Source: JBDZVM01 sp040255675
GTDB lineage: Bacteria; Actinomycetota; Actinomycetes; Acidothermales; Acidothermaceae
NCBI GenBank assembly: GCA_040255675.1
Contig: JBDZVM010000051.1
Coordinates: forward strand, 1-24,320
Direction of reading: 5' to 3'
Length of the DNA: 24,320 bases
A program made the translations under genes and the position numbers. Under the pieces are notes generated by a model. It ran no database searches and had not been told where the DNA came from. It was given only the letters and a program-made list of their open reading frames with translations. Shown in pieces: positions 1-6,844 of the stretch. Within the stretch, counting starts at the first letter, position 1, and every line of letters begins with the position of its first letter.

Positions 1-77
1 CTGCCGAGAACGGCATGGCCGCCCGCGTCGTCGAGGCTTGCGAAAACCTGCGCTCAACCGGCACGAAGCTGAAGTAG
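1..77 (+). CDS. fba: Class II fructose-bisphosphate aldolase, C-terminal end (partial)
   Basis: Only the last 24 codons are present, in frame from base 3, ending at TAG 75-77. The visible peptide (ENGMAARVVEACENL, then STGTKLK) resembles the C-terminal helix of actinobacterial class II fructose-bisphosphate aldolases as I remember them. That cytosolic zinc enzyme of glycolysis and gluconeogenesis splits fructose-1,6-bisphosphate into DHAP and glyceraldehyde-3-phosphate. Context agrees: fba, a DUF3151 gene and purA lie near one another in mycobacteria. No catalytic residues are in view, so the call rests on a short tail plus synteny. A sugar-dehydrogenase (Gfo/Idh/MocA) tail is the main alternative. 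A strong hairpin follows 40 bases downstream. Confidence 0.6.
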   Translation, partial: AENGMAARVVEACENLRSTGTKLK

Positions 78-84
78 CGCCCAG

Positions 85-160
85 CCGGGCGCGGCGTGGA
101 TCACGTTCGGGGGGGTAACTCGTCCCTTGCGACGTCTAGAGAACGCGCAAGGGACGAGTT
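85..160 (+). repeat. Dispersed intergenic repeat, copy A, with terminator-like hairpin
   Basis: This copy has the core GATCACGTTCGGGGGG at 100-115, followed by a perfect 15-bp inverted repeat (117-131 with 146-160, 14-nt loop). The right arm runs into TTTGCGTCTT, which gives it the look of an intrinsic terminator for fba. The same core plus hairpin recurs at 15433-15503, and in the opposite orientation at 1801-1846. The hairpin and the recurrence are directly visible. A terminator role for this copy is inference. Confidence 0.7.
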
Positions 161-206
161 TGCGTCTTAAGGGCCGTGCCACGCATCAGCGTTGCCATCC
201 CGAACT

Positions 207-245
207 TGTGCATAAACGCGTCCGCTAGAAAAGTCCTGTGGACAA
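207..245 (+). other. Two DnaA-box-like 9-mers
   Basis: TGTGGACAA at 237-245 is the exact reverse complement of TTGTCCACA, the DnaA box of high-GC actinobacteria. TGTGCATAA at 207-215 is the reverse complement of TTATGCACA, one mismatch from the classical TTATCCACA. They have the same orientation and start 30 bp apart, about three helical turns. They lie just upstream of the AbiEi-like gene. One exact 9-mer in 24 kb can occur by chance, so a role in binding DnaA is only possible. Confidence 0.25.
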
Positions 246-283
246 CGGCACCGTCGCTGCGTCTGGCCATCAGGATTCGGTGC

Positions 284-1258
284 ATGACGTTAGCCCCGAG
301 ATTGGCCGCGATTGCCGCCGCCCAAGGCGGAGCGTTCACGACCTCCCAAGCAATCGCAGCCGGATACAACCGTGACGAGATAGCCCGTTTGCGCCGCCGC
401 GGCAGCTGGGTACGGCTGCGCCATGGCGTCTACGTCGAAAGGCGATTCTTGCCGGACGACGAAACAGCCCGGCACCTTTTGCAATTGCGCGCGGCATTGC
501 TCACGCTCAAGGGCCCAATTGCGGCGAGCCATGTCACAGCAGTGGCGCTGCACGGCGCGGCCTTGCTCGAGCCTGATCTCTCCCTCTTGCACGTCACCCG
601 CGAGGCCGCCGGCACTTCGCGCACCAGCGCAGAAATTTGTCACCATAATGCGGCGCTGCCGACCGAACATCTCACAAAGATTGACGACATTTTGGTGACG
701 TCCGCGGCCCGTACGATTATCGACTTCGCACGTCACGTATCGTACGAACAAGCGCTTGTCGCGGCAGAATCAGCTCTCAACCAGGGGCTCTTGACGATAG
801 CCGAGCTACAAGAGGTCTTGGCATTTTGCGTCGACTGGCCCGGTGCCCGTAACGCGGCGCGCGTCGTGTCGTTCGCGTCGCCATATTCGGAATCTCCGGG
901 TGAGACGCTCGGCCGCATCGCGTTTGACGAGCTCGGTGTTCCGCAACCCGATCAGCAAGTGCTGATTTTCGACGACCACGGGTTCATTGCGCGGTCCGAC
1001 TATTACTGGAAAGACCACCACACCGTCGGTGAGTTCGACGGCAAGAAGAAATATGTCGACGGCGATGTGTTAATCAAGGAGAAAGAGCGCGAAGACCGAC
1101 TTCGCGAGGCGGGAGTCGAGGTATTCCGTATCTATTGGCGTGAGTCGCGCGCGAAGTCTCCGTCAGTTCGCCGCAAGGCCTTCGCCGCCTTCGGCCGCGC
1201 CGAACGGTCGACAGTGAAACGCGCGTACCGCGCCAAGTTCCAACCGCCGCCGCGATAG
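284..1258 (+). CDS. AbiEi-like antitoxin-domain protein with C-terminal DUF559/Vsr-like nuclease fold
   Basis: The protein has 324 residues. Residues 1-50 look like the winged-helix domain of type IV AbiEi antitoxins, ending in the usual GSWVRLRHGVYV pattern. The middle is a helical linker region. Residues 200-290 resemble a DUF559/Vsr-like PD-(D/E)XK domain, with E207, R237-x-D239 and E250-F-D-G-K254 as the expected acidic/lysine core, then a basic C-terminus. Such solitary two-domain proteins are common in actinobacteria and mostly uncharacterised. No AbiEii-type nucleotidyltransferase toxin is next to it. ATG 284 was chosen because the domain begins there and AGGA lies 8 bases upstream; longer in-frame starts run back to 176. 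It sits between fba and DUF3151, an accessory gene in a core neighbourhood. Nuclease activity is inferred from the motif only. Confidence 0.7.
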   Translation: MTLAPRLAAIAAAQGGAFTTSQAIAAGYNRDEIARLRRRGSWVRLRHGVYVERRFLPDDETARHLLQLRAALLTLKGPIAASHVTAVALHGAALLEPDLSLLHVTREAAGTSRTSAEICHHNAALPTEHLTKIDDILVTSAARTIIDFARHVSYEQALVAAESALNQGLLTIAELQEVLAFCVDWPGARNAARVVSFASPYSESPGETLGRIAFDELGVPQPDQQVLIFDDHGFIARSDYYWKDHHTVGEFDGKKKYVDGDVLIKEKEREDRLREAGVEVFRIYWRESRAKSPSVRRKAFAAFGRAERSTVKRAYRAKFQPPPR

Positions 1259-1325
1259 CCGGGGCACCGACGACACGCGGCGACCCGGCGCGTATTGAAC
1301 CAGCACGACGCGACACCATGGACGC

Positions 1326-1733
1326 ATGACCAACCTGCTCGGTGAGCCGCCGGCAACGCTTTTGCCGGACGACGAAGCAGCGCGCGCTGCGCTCAAGGCG
1401 GGTATGCCCGCCGCCGAAGTGGCCGCGGCCCATCCTGCCTACGCCGCGGCTTGGGCGCAGCTGGCCGAAGACGCGCTCTCAACCGGTGAGGTCGTTGCCG
1501 CCTACGCCTACGCCCGCACTGGCTACCACCGCTCTCTCGACCAGCTCCGGCGCGCCGGTTGGAAGGGCTACGGACCGGTGCCTTGGGAGCACGAGCCCAA
1601 CCGGGGGTTCTTGCGAAGCCTGCACGCGCTCGCGAGGGCGGCCGCGACTATCGGTGAGAACGACGAGGCAGCACGCTGTGCCCAGTTCCTCCGCGACTCC
1701 AGCCCGGCCGCGGCGGCCGCGCTGGGCGGCTAA
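1326..1733 (+). CDS. DUF3151 family protein
   Basis: This is a 135-residue soluble protein without membrane segments. The conserved block at residues 60-98 (AYAYARTGYHRSLDQLRRAGWKG, then GPVPWEHEPNRGFLRSL in pieces) is the hallmark of DUF3151, an actinobacterial family that I associate with Rv0356c beside purA in M. tuberculosis. It is mainly helical and Ala-rich, and its biochemical function is not known to me. ATG 1326 gives the family's usual length. It precedes purA by 215 bases on the same strand. A weak hairpin (CTTTG/CAAAG, 1762-1776) and a repeat copy lie in between, so a separate purA promoter is likely. The family call is firm; the function is unknown. Confidence 0.88.
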   Translation: MTNLLGEPPATLLPDDEAARAALKAGMPAAEVAAAHPAYAAAWAQLAEDALSTGEVVAAYAYARTGYHRSLDQLRRAGWKGYGPVPWEHEPNRGFLRSLHALARAAATIGENDEAARCAQFLRDSSPAAAAALGG

Positions 1734-1800
1734 GCTCCCCCACTCCCAAATAACGATCTCCTTTGCGTGACAAAGCTGTCCGACCACACCTCCACAGATG

Positions 1801-1846
1801 TTGCAAAGGACCCCTTTGCCCCCCGAGCGTGATCAACGCGGACGGC
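1801..1846 (-). repeat. Dispersed intergenic repeat, copy C (inverted relative to A)
   Basis: On the + strand this copy contains GCCCCCCGAGCGTGATC followed by AACGCGGACGG, which matches the reverse complement of copy B almost base for base. Its hairpin has decayed to a 7-bp stem (GCAAAGG/CCTTTGC, 1803-1819). It lies in the leader region between DUF3151 and purA. Confidence 0.65.
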
Positions 1847-1874
1847 GGATTCCCGCCCGAGTGCCTCGATCGGG

Positions 1875-1880
1875 TAATCT
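1875..1880 (+). promoter_or_regulatory. Possible -10 box for purA
   Basis: TAATCT is a good match to the actinobacterial TANNNT -10 hexamer. It lies 68 bases before the purA ATG and just downstream of repeat copy C. No convincing -35 is visible; TTCCCG stands about 19 bases upstream. This is only a weak prediction. Confidence 0.3.
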
Positions 1881-1948
1881 CGGTTCGCAAGAGGCCCCGT
1901 CGCGCTTGCGATCTTGGGGCCTTCGTGGCGAGAAAGGCCAGATGCGAC

Positions 1949-3235
1949 ATGCCCGCGATTGTGCTCGTCGGAGCCCAATGGGGTGACGAGGGAAAGGGCA
2001 AGGCCACCGACCTGCTCGGCGATCGAATCGACTACTGCGCCCGGTTCAACGGCGGCAACAACGCCGGCCACACCATCGTGGTGGGCGGCGAGAAGTACGC
2101 CGTGCACCTGCTGCCGAGCGGCGTCTTGACCCCAACTGTCACGCCGGTGATCGGCAACGGCGTGGTGATCGACCTCGGAGTGTTGTTCCACGAGATCGAC
2201 ATGCTCACCGAGCGAGGCATCGACACCAGCCGCCTCGTGGTGAGCGCGAACGCGCACATCATCGCGAGCTACCACCGAACGATCGACAAGGTCAGCGAGC
2301 GGTTTCTCGGCAAGGCGAAGATCGGCACGACCGGGCGGGGTATCGGTCCGACCTACGCAGACAAGATTTCGCGGGTCGGCGTGCGCGTTCAAGACCTGTT
2401 CGACGAGAAGATCCTGCGGCAGAAGGTTGAAGGCGCGCTCGACCAGAAAAACCAGCTCCTGCTGAAGACCTACAACCGCCGTGCCATCGAAGTCGACGCG
2501 GTTGTCGCGGAGCTTCTCGAATACGCCGACCGGCTGCACCCGATGGTTCAAGACACCAGCTTGTTGCTCAACAAAGCTTTGGACGACGGCAAAACCGTGC
2601 TGCTGGAGGCCGGTCAGGCGACGATGCTCGACGTCGATCACGGCACGTACCCGTTCGTCACGTCCTCGAACGCGACGGCGGGCGGCGCGTGCACTGGCTC
2701 AGGCATCGGACCAACTCGTATCGACCGAGTGATCGCCGTCGTCAAGGCTTACACCACGCGGGTCGGCAGCGGCCCGTTCCCGACAGAGCTCGAAGACGCG
2801 GACGGCGAAAAGCTGCGCGCCACCGGCGCGGAATTCGGTGTGACAACGGGCCGCCCGCGCCGCTGCGGGTGGTACGACGCGGTCGTTGCCCGCTATGCGG
2901 CGAGGGTCAACGGCGTCACCGATTTCGTGCTCACGAAACTCGACGTGCTCTCCGAATTCGATCGCATTCCGGTGTGCGTCGCGTACCGGTTGCCCGACGG
3001 CAGTGTCATTAGCGACTTGCCGATGACCCAGACCGACTTCCATCACGCGGTTCCGGTGTACGAAGAATTTCCCGGTTGGCGCGAAGACATCTCGAAAGCC
3101 CGCGACTTCGACGATTTGCCGAAGAACGCGCAGAAATACATCGAGGCGTTGCAGGAAATGTCGGGCGCGCCGTTCAGCGTCGTCGGCGTCGGGCCCGCGC
3201 GCGACGAGACGTTGCAACTGCGCGCACTCGCCTGA
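1949..3235 (+). CDS. purA: Adenylosuccinate synthetase
   Basis: PurA joins IMP and aspartate using GTP to make adenylosuccinate, the first committed step from IMP to AMP, in the cytosol. The 428-residue length is normal for the family. Visible motifs are the N-terminal GAQWGDEGKGK loop with catalytic D13, NNAGHT with catalytic H41, IGTTGRGIGPTYADK near residue 130, DVDHGTYPFVTSSN in the middle, and the GTP-binding TKLDVL segment in the C-terminal third. ATG 1949 was chosen because the family starts at MPAIVLVGAQWG and a GAAAGG Shine-Dalgarno-like run lies about 11 bases upstream. The reading frame stays open back to 1763, but that extension translates repeat copy C. purD follows after 37 bases and is probably co-transcribed. 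Confidence 0.97.
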   Translation: MPAIVLVGAQWGDEGKGKATDLLGDRIDYCARFNGGNNAGHTIVVGGEKYAVHLLPSGVLTPTVTPVIGNGVVIDLGVLFHEIDMLTERGIDTSRLVVSANAHIIASYHRTIDKVSERFLGKAKIGTTGRGIGPTYADKISRVGVRVQDLFDEKILRQKVEGALDQKNQLLLKTYNRRAIEVDAVVAELLEYADRLHPMVQDTSLLLNKALDDGKTVLLEAGQATMLDVDHGTYPFVTSSNATAGGACTGSGIGPTRIDRVIAVVKAYTTRVGSGPFPTELEDADGEKLRATGAEFGVTTGRPRRCGWYDAVVARYAARVNGVTDFVLTKLDVLSEFDRIPVCVAYRLPDGSVISDLPMTQTDFHHAVPVYEEFPGWREDISKARDFDDLPKNAQKYIEALQEMSGAPFSVVGVGPARDETLQLRALA

Positions 3236-3272
3236 CGACGTCGACGACGCCCGTGCGGACTGGAGCTAACGT

Positions 3273-4523
3273 ATGAAGGTGCTCGTCGTCGGCGGCGGCG
3301 CACGCGAACATGCGCTGTGCCTTGCGTTGTCGAAGGATCCCTCGGTCAGCGATCTCACGTGTGCGCCCGGCAATGCCGGTATTGCCGCGATCGCCGCGAC
3401 ACAACCCGTCGACGTGCGTGATCCGCGGGCCATTGCAGCCCTCGCCGCCGGTTTCGACTTGGTTGTGATTGGCCCCGAAATTCCCCTGGTGGCCGGAGCC
3501 GTCGACGCCGTCCAAGCCTCGGGCATCGCCTGTTTCGGCCCTTCGAAGGCCGCGGCACAGCTCGAAGGCAGCAAAGCGTTTGCCAAAGAAGTCATGGCGG
3601 CTGCCGGCGTGCCGACCGCGGCGTCGCGGGTGTGCGCCGATGCCCGGCAGGTGGCCGCGGCGCTCGATGAATTCGGCGCGCCCTACGTCGTCAAGGACGA
3701 CGGCTTAGCCGCGGGCAAAGGAGTTCTTGTCACCACCGACCGCCAGGCGGCTTTGGAGCACGCCGCCCGATGCGAACGCGTCGTCATCGAAGAATTCCTC
3801 GACGGCCCCGAGGTTTCGTTGTTCGCCGTCACCGACGGCGAGGCCGTCGTCCCCCTTGTTCCGGCGCAGGATTTCAAGCGGGTAGGCGACGACGACACCG
3901 GCCCCAACACCGGTGGAATGGGCGCGTACGCACCGCTGCCGTGGGCGCCGTCCGGGCTGGTCGACGACGTGACGAAAACGGTGCTGCAGCCGACGATCGA
4001 CGAAATGCGCCGGCGCGGCACACCGTTTGCCGGCTTGCTTTACGCCGGGCTTGCGCTCACGAGCAGGGGCGTGCGTGTCGTCGAGTTCAACGCGCGGTTC
4101 GGCGACCCAGAAACCCAAGTAGTGCTTGCACTTTTGGAAACGCCGCTGGCAGGTCTGCTGCACGCGGCCGCGACTGAAAGTCTCGCGCGACACCCGGCGC
4201 TGCGCTGGCGCGGCGGGTTCGCCGTCACGGTCGTGGTCGCGGCGCGGGGTTATCCCGAAAAGCCGAAGACGGGCGATGTCATCAGCGGACTCGATGCCGT
4301 GCCCTCGCCCGCGTACGTGCTGCACGCCGGCACGGCGCGCGAAGACGGCGCCGTCGTCTCGCACGGCGGTCGAGTGCTGTCAGTGACGGCGACCGGCGAC
4401 ACGCTCGCCGCCGCCCGCGACGCGGCGTACAACGGAGTGGCGGCCGTGAAGCTCGACGGCTCGCACCACCGCGCCGACATTGCGCTACGAGCAATTCGCG
4501 GCGAGATCACGCTGCCGTCGTAG
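3273..4523 (+). CDS. purD: Phosphoribosylamine-glycine ligase (GAR synthetase)
   Basis: PurD catalyses the second step of de novo purine synthesis: phosphoribosylamine, glycine and ATP give glycinamide ribonucleotide. At 416 residues it has the family's usual length. Landmarks are the N-terminal GGGAREHA loop (residues 7-14), PGNAG (32-36), GPEIPLVAG, the ATP-grasp lysine/glycine segment VVKDDGLAAGKGV, PNTGGMGAY, and the metal-binding VVEFNARFGDPETQ. The ATG has a clear GGAG 8-9 bases upstream. It follows purA at 37 bases. Its last 17 bases overlap the 3' end of the convergent EamA transporter gene, so the two transcripts are antisense at their ends. Confidence 0.97.
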   Translation: MKVLVVGGGAREHALCLALSKDPSVSDLTCAPGNAGIAAIAATQPVDVRDPRAIAALAAGFDLVVIGPEIPLVAGAVDAVQASGIACFGPSKAAAQLEGSKAFAKEVMAAAGVPTAASRVCADARQVAAALDEFGAPYVVKDDGLAAGKGVLVTTDRQAALEHAARCERVVIEEFLDGPEVSLFAVTDGEAVVPLVPAQDFKRVGDDDTGPNTGGMGAYAPLPWAPSGLVDDVTKTVLQPTIDEMRRRGTPFAGLLYAGLALTSRGVRVVEFNARFGDPETQVVLALLETPLAGLLHAAATESLARHPALRWRGGFAVTVVVAARGYPEKPKTGDVISGLDAVPSPAYVLHAGTAREDGAVVSHGGRVLSVTATGDTLAAARDAAYNGVAAVKLDGSHHRADIALRAIRGEITLPS

Positions 4524-5502
4524 TTTGCTCAGGCTCGCCTTGGCAATCGCCGGCCGCGACCGGTTCTGGCAGCATCTGTTGAACCGGCGAAGGCTGATGC
4601 AGTTCGTCGAGTCGCACAAGCGCGATGCCCGCGATAACGAGTGCCGCCCCGACGCCTTGCGCGAGGTCGAGCCGCTGGTCGAGCAGCAACCACGCGAAAA
4701 CGACCGCAAAGAGCACCTCGGTGAGCCCTACGAACGACGCCACCTTCGCGCCGAGCAGTCGCGCCGCCATAATGCCTGCTACATAAGCGAAAGCGGCCGC
4801 GACGAGCGCCAGACCCAACACAGGCACCAGCCAGTTCACCTGGGTACCGAGCAGCGTGACGTCGGCGCGCGTCGCATGCATGGGCAACGCCCCGACGAGC
4901 GCGGCGCCGCCGAGGGTGACCGCACCGACGGCTAACCCACCCCACGCCATGACCAGCGGCGGCATCGAATCGTCGGTGGTTGCCGACATCACGAAGTAGA
5001 CCGCGAGTGCGACCGCGGCGCCGAGTGCCCACAAGACGCCGACGGCGTCGAACTGGTGCGAGCCGACGAGATCGAGCACGAGCACGAGACCCGCTAACGC
5101 CACCGATCCGCCGGCGATAGTCAGCTGACGCGGACGATGACCGTGGCGCGCCCACATCCAGACGATGACGAGCAGAATGCCCGAGTATTCGATCAGCAGT
5201 GCCACGGCGACGGACAAATGCTCGACCGCGTTGAAGTAACACAATTGCCCGGCGGCGACGGCGACCACTCCGTAGAGCACGGCGCCGCGCATCGCGCTCG
5301 CCGTGACGCCGCGCGACCGCAGCAAAAGAAGCGCCGGCAACGTCAAAACGACCGCCGCGACGGTAAGGCGAGCGGCCACGGCTGCCCCCGGCGTCCAGCC
5401 AACGGCGATAAGGCTCGAAGCGAACGATCCGGACGTCGAGAACGCGGCCCCCGACAGCAAGCCGAACGCGAGACCCGTGTTACTGATCGACCGGCGCGGC
5501 AC
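4507..5502 (-). CDS. EamA/DMT-superfamily transporter
   Basis: This 331-residue membrane protein has about ten hydrophobic segments arranged as two five-helix EamA repeats, beginning at NTGLAFGLLSGAAFSTSGSF and ending near ALVIAGIALVRLDEL. The drug/metabolite transporter superfamily exports amino acids, metabolites or drugs across the cytoplasmic membrane; the substrate cannot be read from sequence. The GTG start (5500-5502) is supported by a strong GGAGGAGA about 5 bases upstream, and an ORF upstream of it is only an open reading frame. It is divergent from the CGNR regulator with a 97-base intergenic region carrying TGTA-type half-sites, so the regulator may control it. The C-terminal tail is hydrophilic. 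Confidence 0.9.
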   Translation of the reverse strand: MPRRSISNTGLAFGLLSGAAFSTSGSFASSLIAVGWTPGAAVAARLTVAAVVLTLPALLLLRSRGVTASAMRGAVLYGVVAVAAGQLCYFNAVEHLSVAVALLIEYSGILLVIVWMWARHGHRPRQLTIAGGSVALAGLVLVLDLVGSHQFDAVGVLWALGAAVALAVYFVMSATTDDSMPPLVMAWGGLAVGAVTLGGAALVGALPMHATRADVTLLGTQVNWLVPVLGLALVAAAFAYVAGIMAARLLGAKVASFVGLTEVLFAVVFAWLLLDQRLDLAQGVGAALVIAGIALVRLDELHQPSPVQQMLPEPVAAGDCQGEPEQTTTAA

Positions 5503-5530
5503 GCGCCTCTCCTCCGAACTCAGTGCTCTG

Positions 5531-5564
5531 GTGTAATGAGCAATACGTTGTACACTACTTACAC
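5531..5564. promoter_or_regulatory. Candidate divergent operator/promoter between EamA and CGNR genes
   Basis: Three related half-sites stand in 34 bases: GTGTAA (5531-5536), TGTACAC (5549-5555) and TTACAC (5559-5564). The outer two are perfect inverted repeats. TACACT at 5551-5556 resembles a -10 box reading toward the CGNR gene, so a bound repressor would cover it. The AT content here is far above the surroundings. The motif is seen directly; binding by the CGNR protein is inferred from position. Confidence 0.45.
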
Positions 5565-5599
5565 GCGACAGCCTACGCCCGGCGATGAAAGGGGTCAAG

Positions 5600-6133
5600 G
5601 TGGTTTTTGCCCATGACACCGAGATGGCGCTCCGAGCCGCCGCCGCCCTCGTCAACACCGACCAACCTGGCGGCGATGAACTCGCCGATCTCGATGCCCT
5701 CGACCGGTTCGTGCGGGAATGGGGGTGGACCGGCTCACGGCAAGGCGACCACCGCGAACTCGAGCAGGTGCGAGCGCTGCGACCGAAGTTGCGACAACTG
5801 TGGCAACTCGACAAGGGCGACGTCGTCGAGCAGGTGAACGAGATGCTCCGCACCGCCCAGGCACTGCCGCGACTCGTGCGCCACGATGAATGGGACTACC
5901 ACCTGCACGCGACCTCGCCCGAGGTGCCGCTCGCCGACCGGATGGCGGTCGAGACGGCGATGGCTTTTGTCGACGTCGTCCGCCAAGACGAACTCGACCG
6001 ACTGCACGTGTGCGGTGCCGACGACTGCGACGACGTCCTGGTCGACCTGTCGAAAAACCGGTCGCGCCGCTACTGCGGCACCGCCTGCTCGAACCGGGTC
6101 AACGTCGCCGCGTTCCGCGCCCGCCGCCGCTAA
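5600..6133 (+). CDS. CGNR zinc-finger / ABATE-domain putative regulator
   Basis: This 177-residue protein has an N-terminal ABATE (stress-responsive) domain starting at FAHDTEMALRAAAALVNT. At its C-terminus is the family zinc knuckle: C138, C143, C159 and C163, with SKNRSRRYCGTACSNR and a basic tail. The eponymous CGNR is CSNR here, a minor substitution that keeps the cysteine. Such proteins are thought to bind DNA and are abundant in actinobacteria, but few have been studied. GTG 5600 is preferred over ATG 5585 because GAAAGGGG lies 5 bases upstream and homologs begin near FAHDTE. Divergent pairing with the EamA gene suggests it is the local regulator. Confidence 0.85.
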   Translation: MVFAHDTEMALRAAAALVNTDQPGGDELADLDALDRFVREWGWTGSRQGDHRELEQVRALRPKLRQLWQLDKGDVVEQVNEMLRTAQALPRLVRHDEWDYHLHATSPEVPLADRMAVETAMAFVDVVRQDELDRLHVCGADDCDDVLVDLSKNRSRRYCGTACSNRVNVAAFRARRR

Positions 6134-6151
6134 CCGGTTGATACGCCGCCG

Positions 6152-6844
6152 CTAGCCGGCCGATGTGTCGCCGGCCCGGATGAGTCCGGACTCGTACGCG
6201 AGCACGACCGCCTGCACGCGATCGCGCAACGCCAGCTTCGCGAACAGCCGGTTGACATGCGTTTTGACGGTCGCTTCGCTCACCACGAGCTCGGCGGCGA
6301 TCTCGGTATTGGAAAGCCCGCGACCGATCAATCGCAACACTTCGAGCTCGCGCTCGGTCAATGACTGCAAACGCGTGGGGACGACGTGCCCGGGCGGTGG
6401 CAGCCTGACGTAGGTCTCGATCAACCGGCGGGTAACGGACGGCGCAAGCAGGGCCTCACCGCTCACGACAAGGCGCACCGCTTCGACCAACCGGTCAGGC
6501 GCGGCGGTTTTGAGCAGAAACCCAGCTGCCCCCGCCCGCAGCGCCTCGTAGATGTACTCCTCGGTGTCGAACGTCGTGAGTACGAGAATGCGCGGCGCGG
6601 GCGAGACTCCTGCCGTCAGTCGCCGGGTGGCTTCCAACCCGTCGATACCTGGCATCCGAATATCCATGAGGACGACGTCGGGTGCGCACTCGGCAACCAT
6701 CGTCACGGCAGCAGCGCCGTCGGCGGCTTCACCGACGACGTCGATGTCAGAATTAGCGTTGAGGATCATCCGAAACCCGGCGCGCACCAACTCCTGGTCA
6801 TCAGCGATGGCAACCCGAATCACCTTGTCGTCAACGGGACTCAC
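6152..6844 (-). CDS. NarL/LuxR-type response regulator
   Basis: This 230-residue cytosolic two-component regulator has a receiver domain (residues 8-125) with the acidic pair D15/D16, phosphoacceptor D61 in VVLMDIRMPG, T90/T91 in VLTTFD and K112 in FLLKT. A LuxR-type helix-turn-helix follows (about 163-223), with LTERELEVLRLIGRGLSNTEIA and VSEATVKTHVNRLFAKL. GTG 6842-6844 was chosen because it overlaps the kinase TGA stop (GTGA), implying translational coupling. It is the downstream gene of a kinase-regulator operon. Targets are unknown; the divergent beta-helix operon beyond the kinase is the nearest candidate. Confidence 0.95.
   Translation of the reverse strand: MSPVDDKVIRVAIADDQELVRAGFRMILNANSDIDVVGEAADGAAAVTMVAECAPDVVLMDIRMPGIDGLEATRRLTAGVSPAPRILVLTTFDTEEYIYEALRAGAAGFLLKTAAPDRLVEAVRLVVSGEALLAPSVTRRLIETYVRLPPPGHVVPTRLQSLTERELEVLRLIGRGLSNTEIAAELVVSEATVKTHVNRLFAKLALRDRVQAVVLAYESGLIRAGDTSAG

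Noticed and set aside
85..1846. Composite transposon between inverted repeat copies A and C
   Set aside because: There is no transposase or target-site duplication, and DUF3151 is a core gene beside purA; a third copy elsewhere fits a dispersed repeat better.
5503..5853. Upstream extension of the EamA gene
   Set aside because: The GTG at 5502 has a strong ribosome-binding site and the protein family starts there; the extension overlaps the CGNR gene in antisense.
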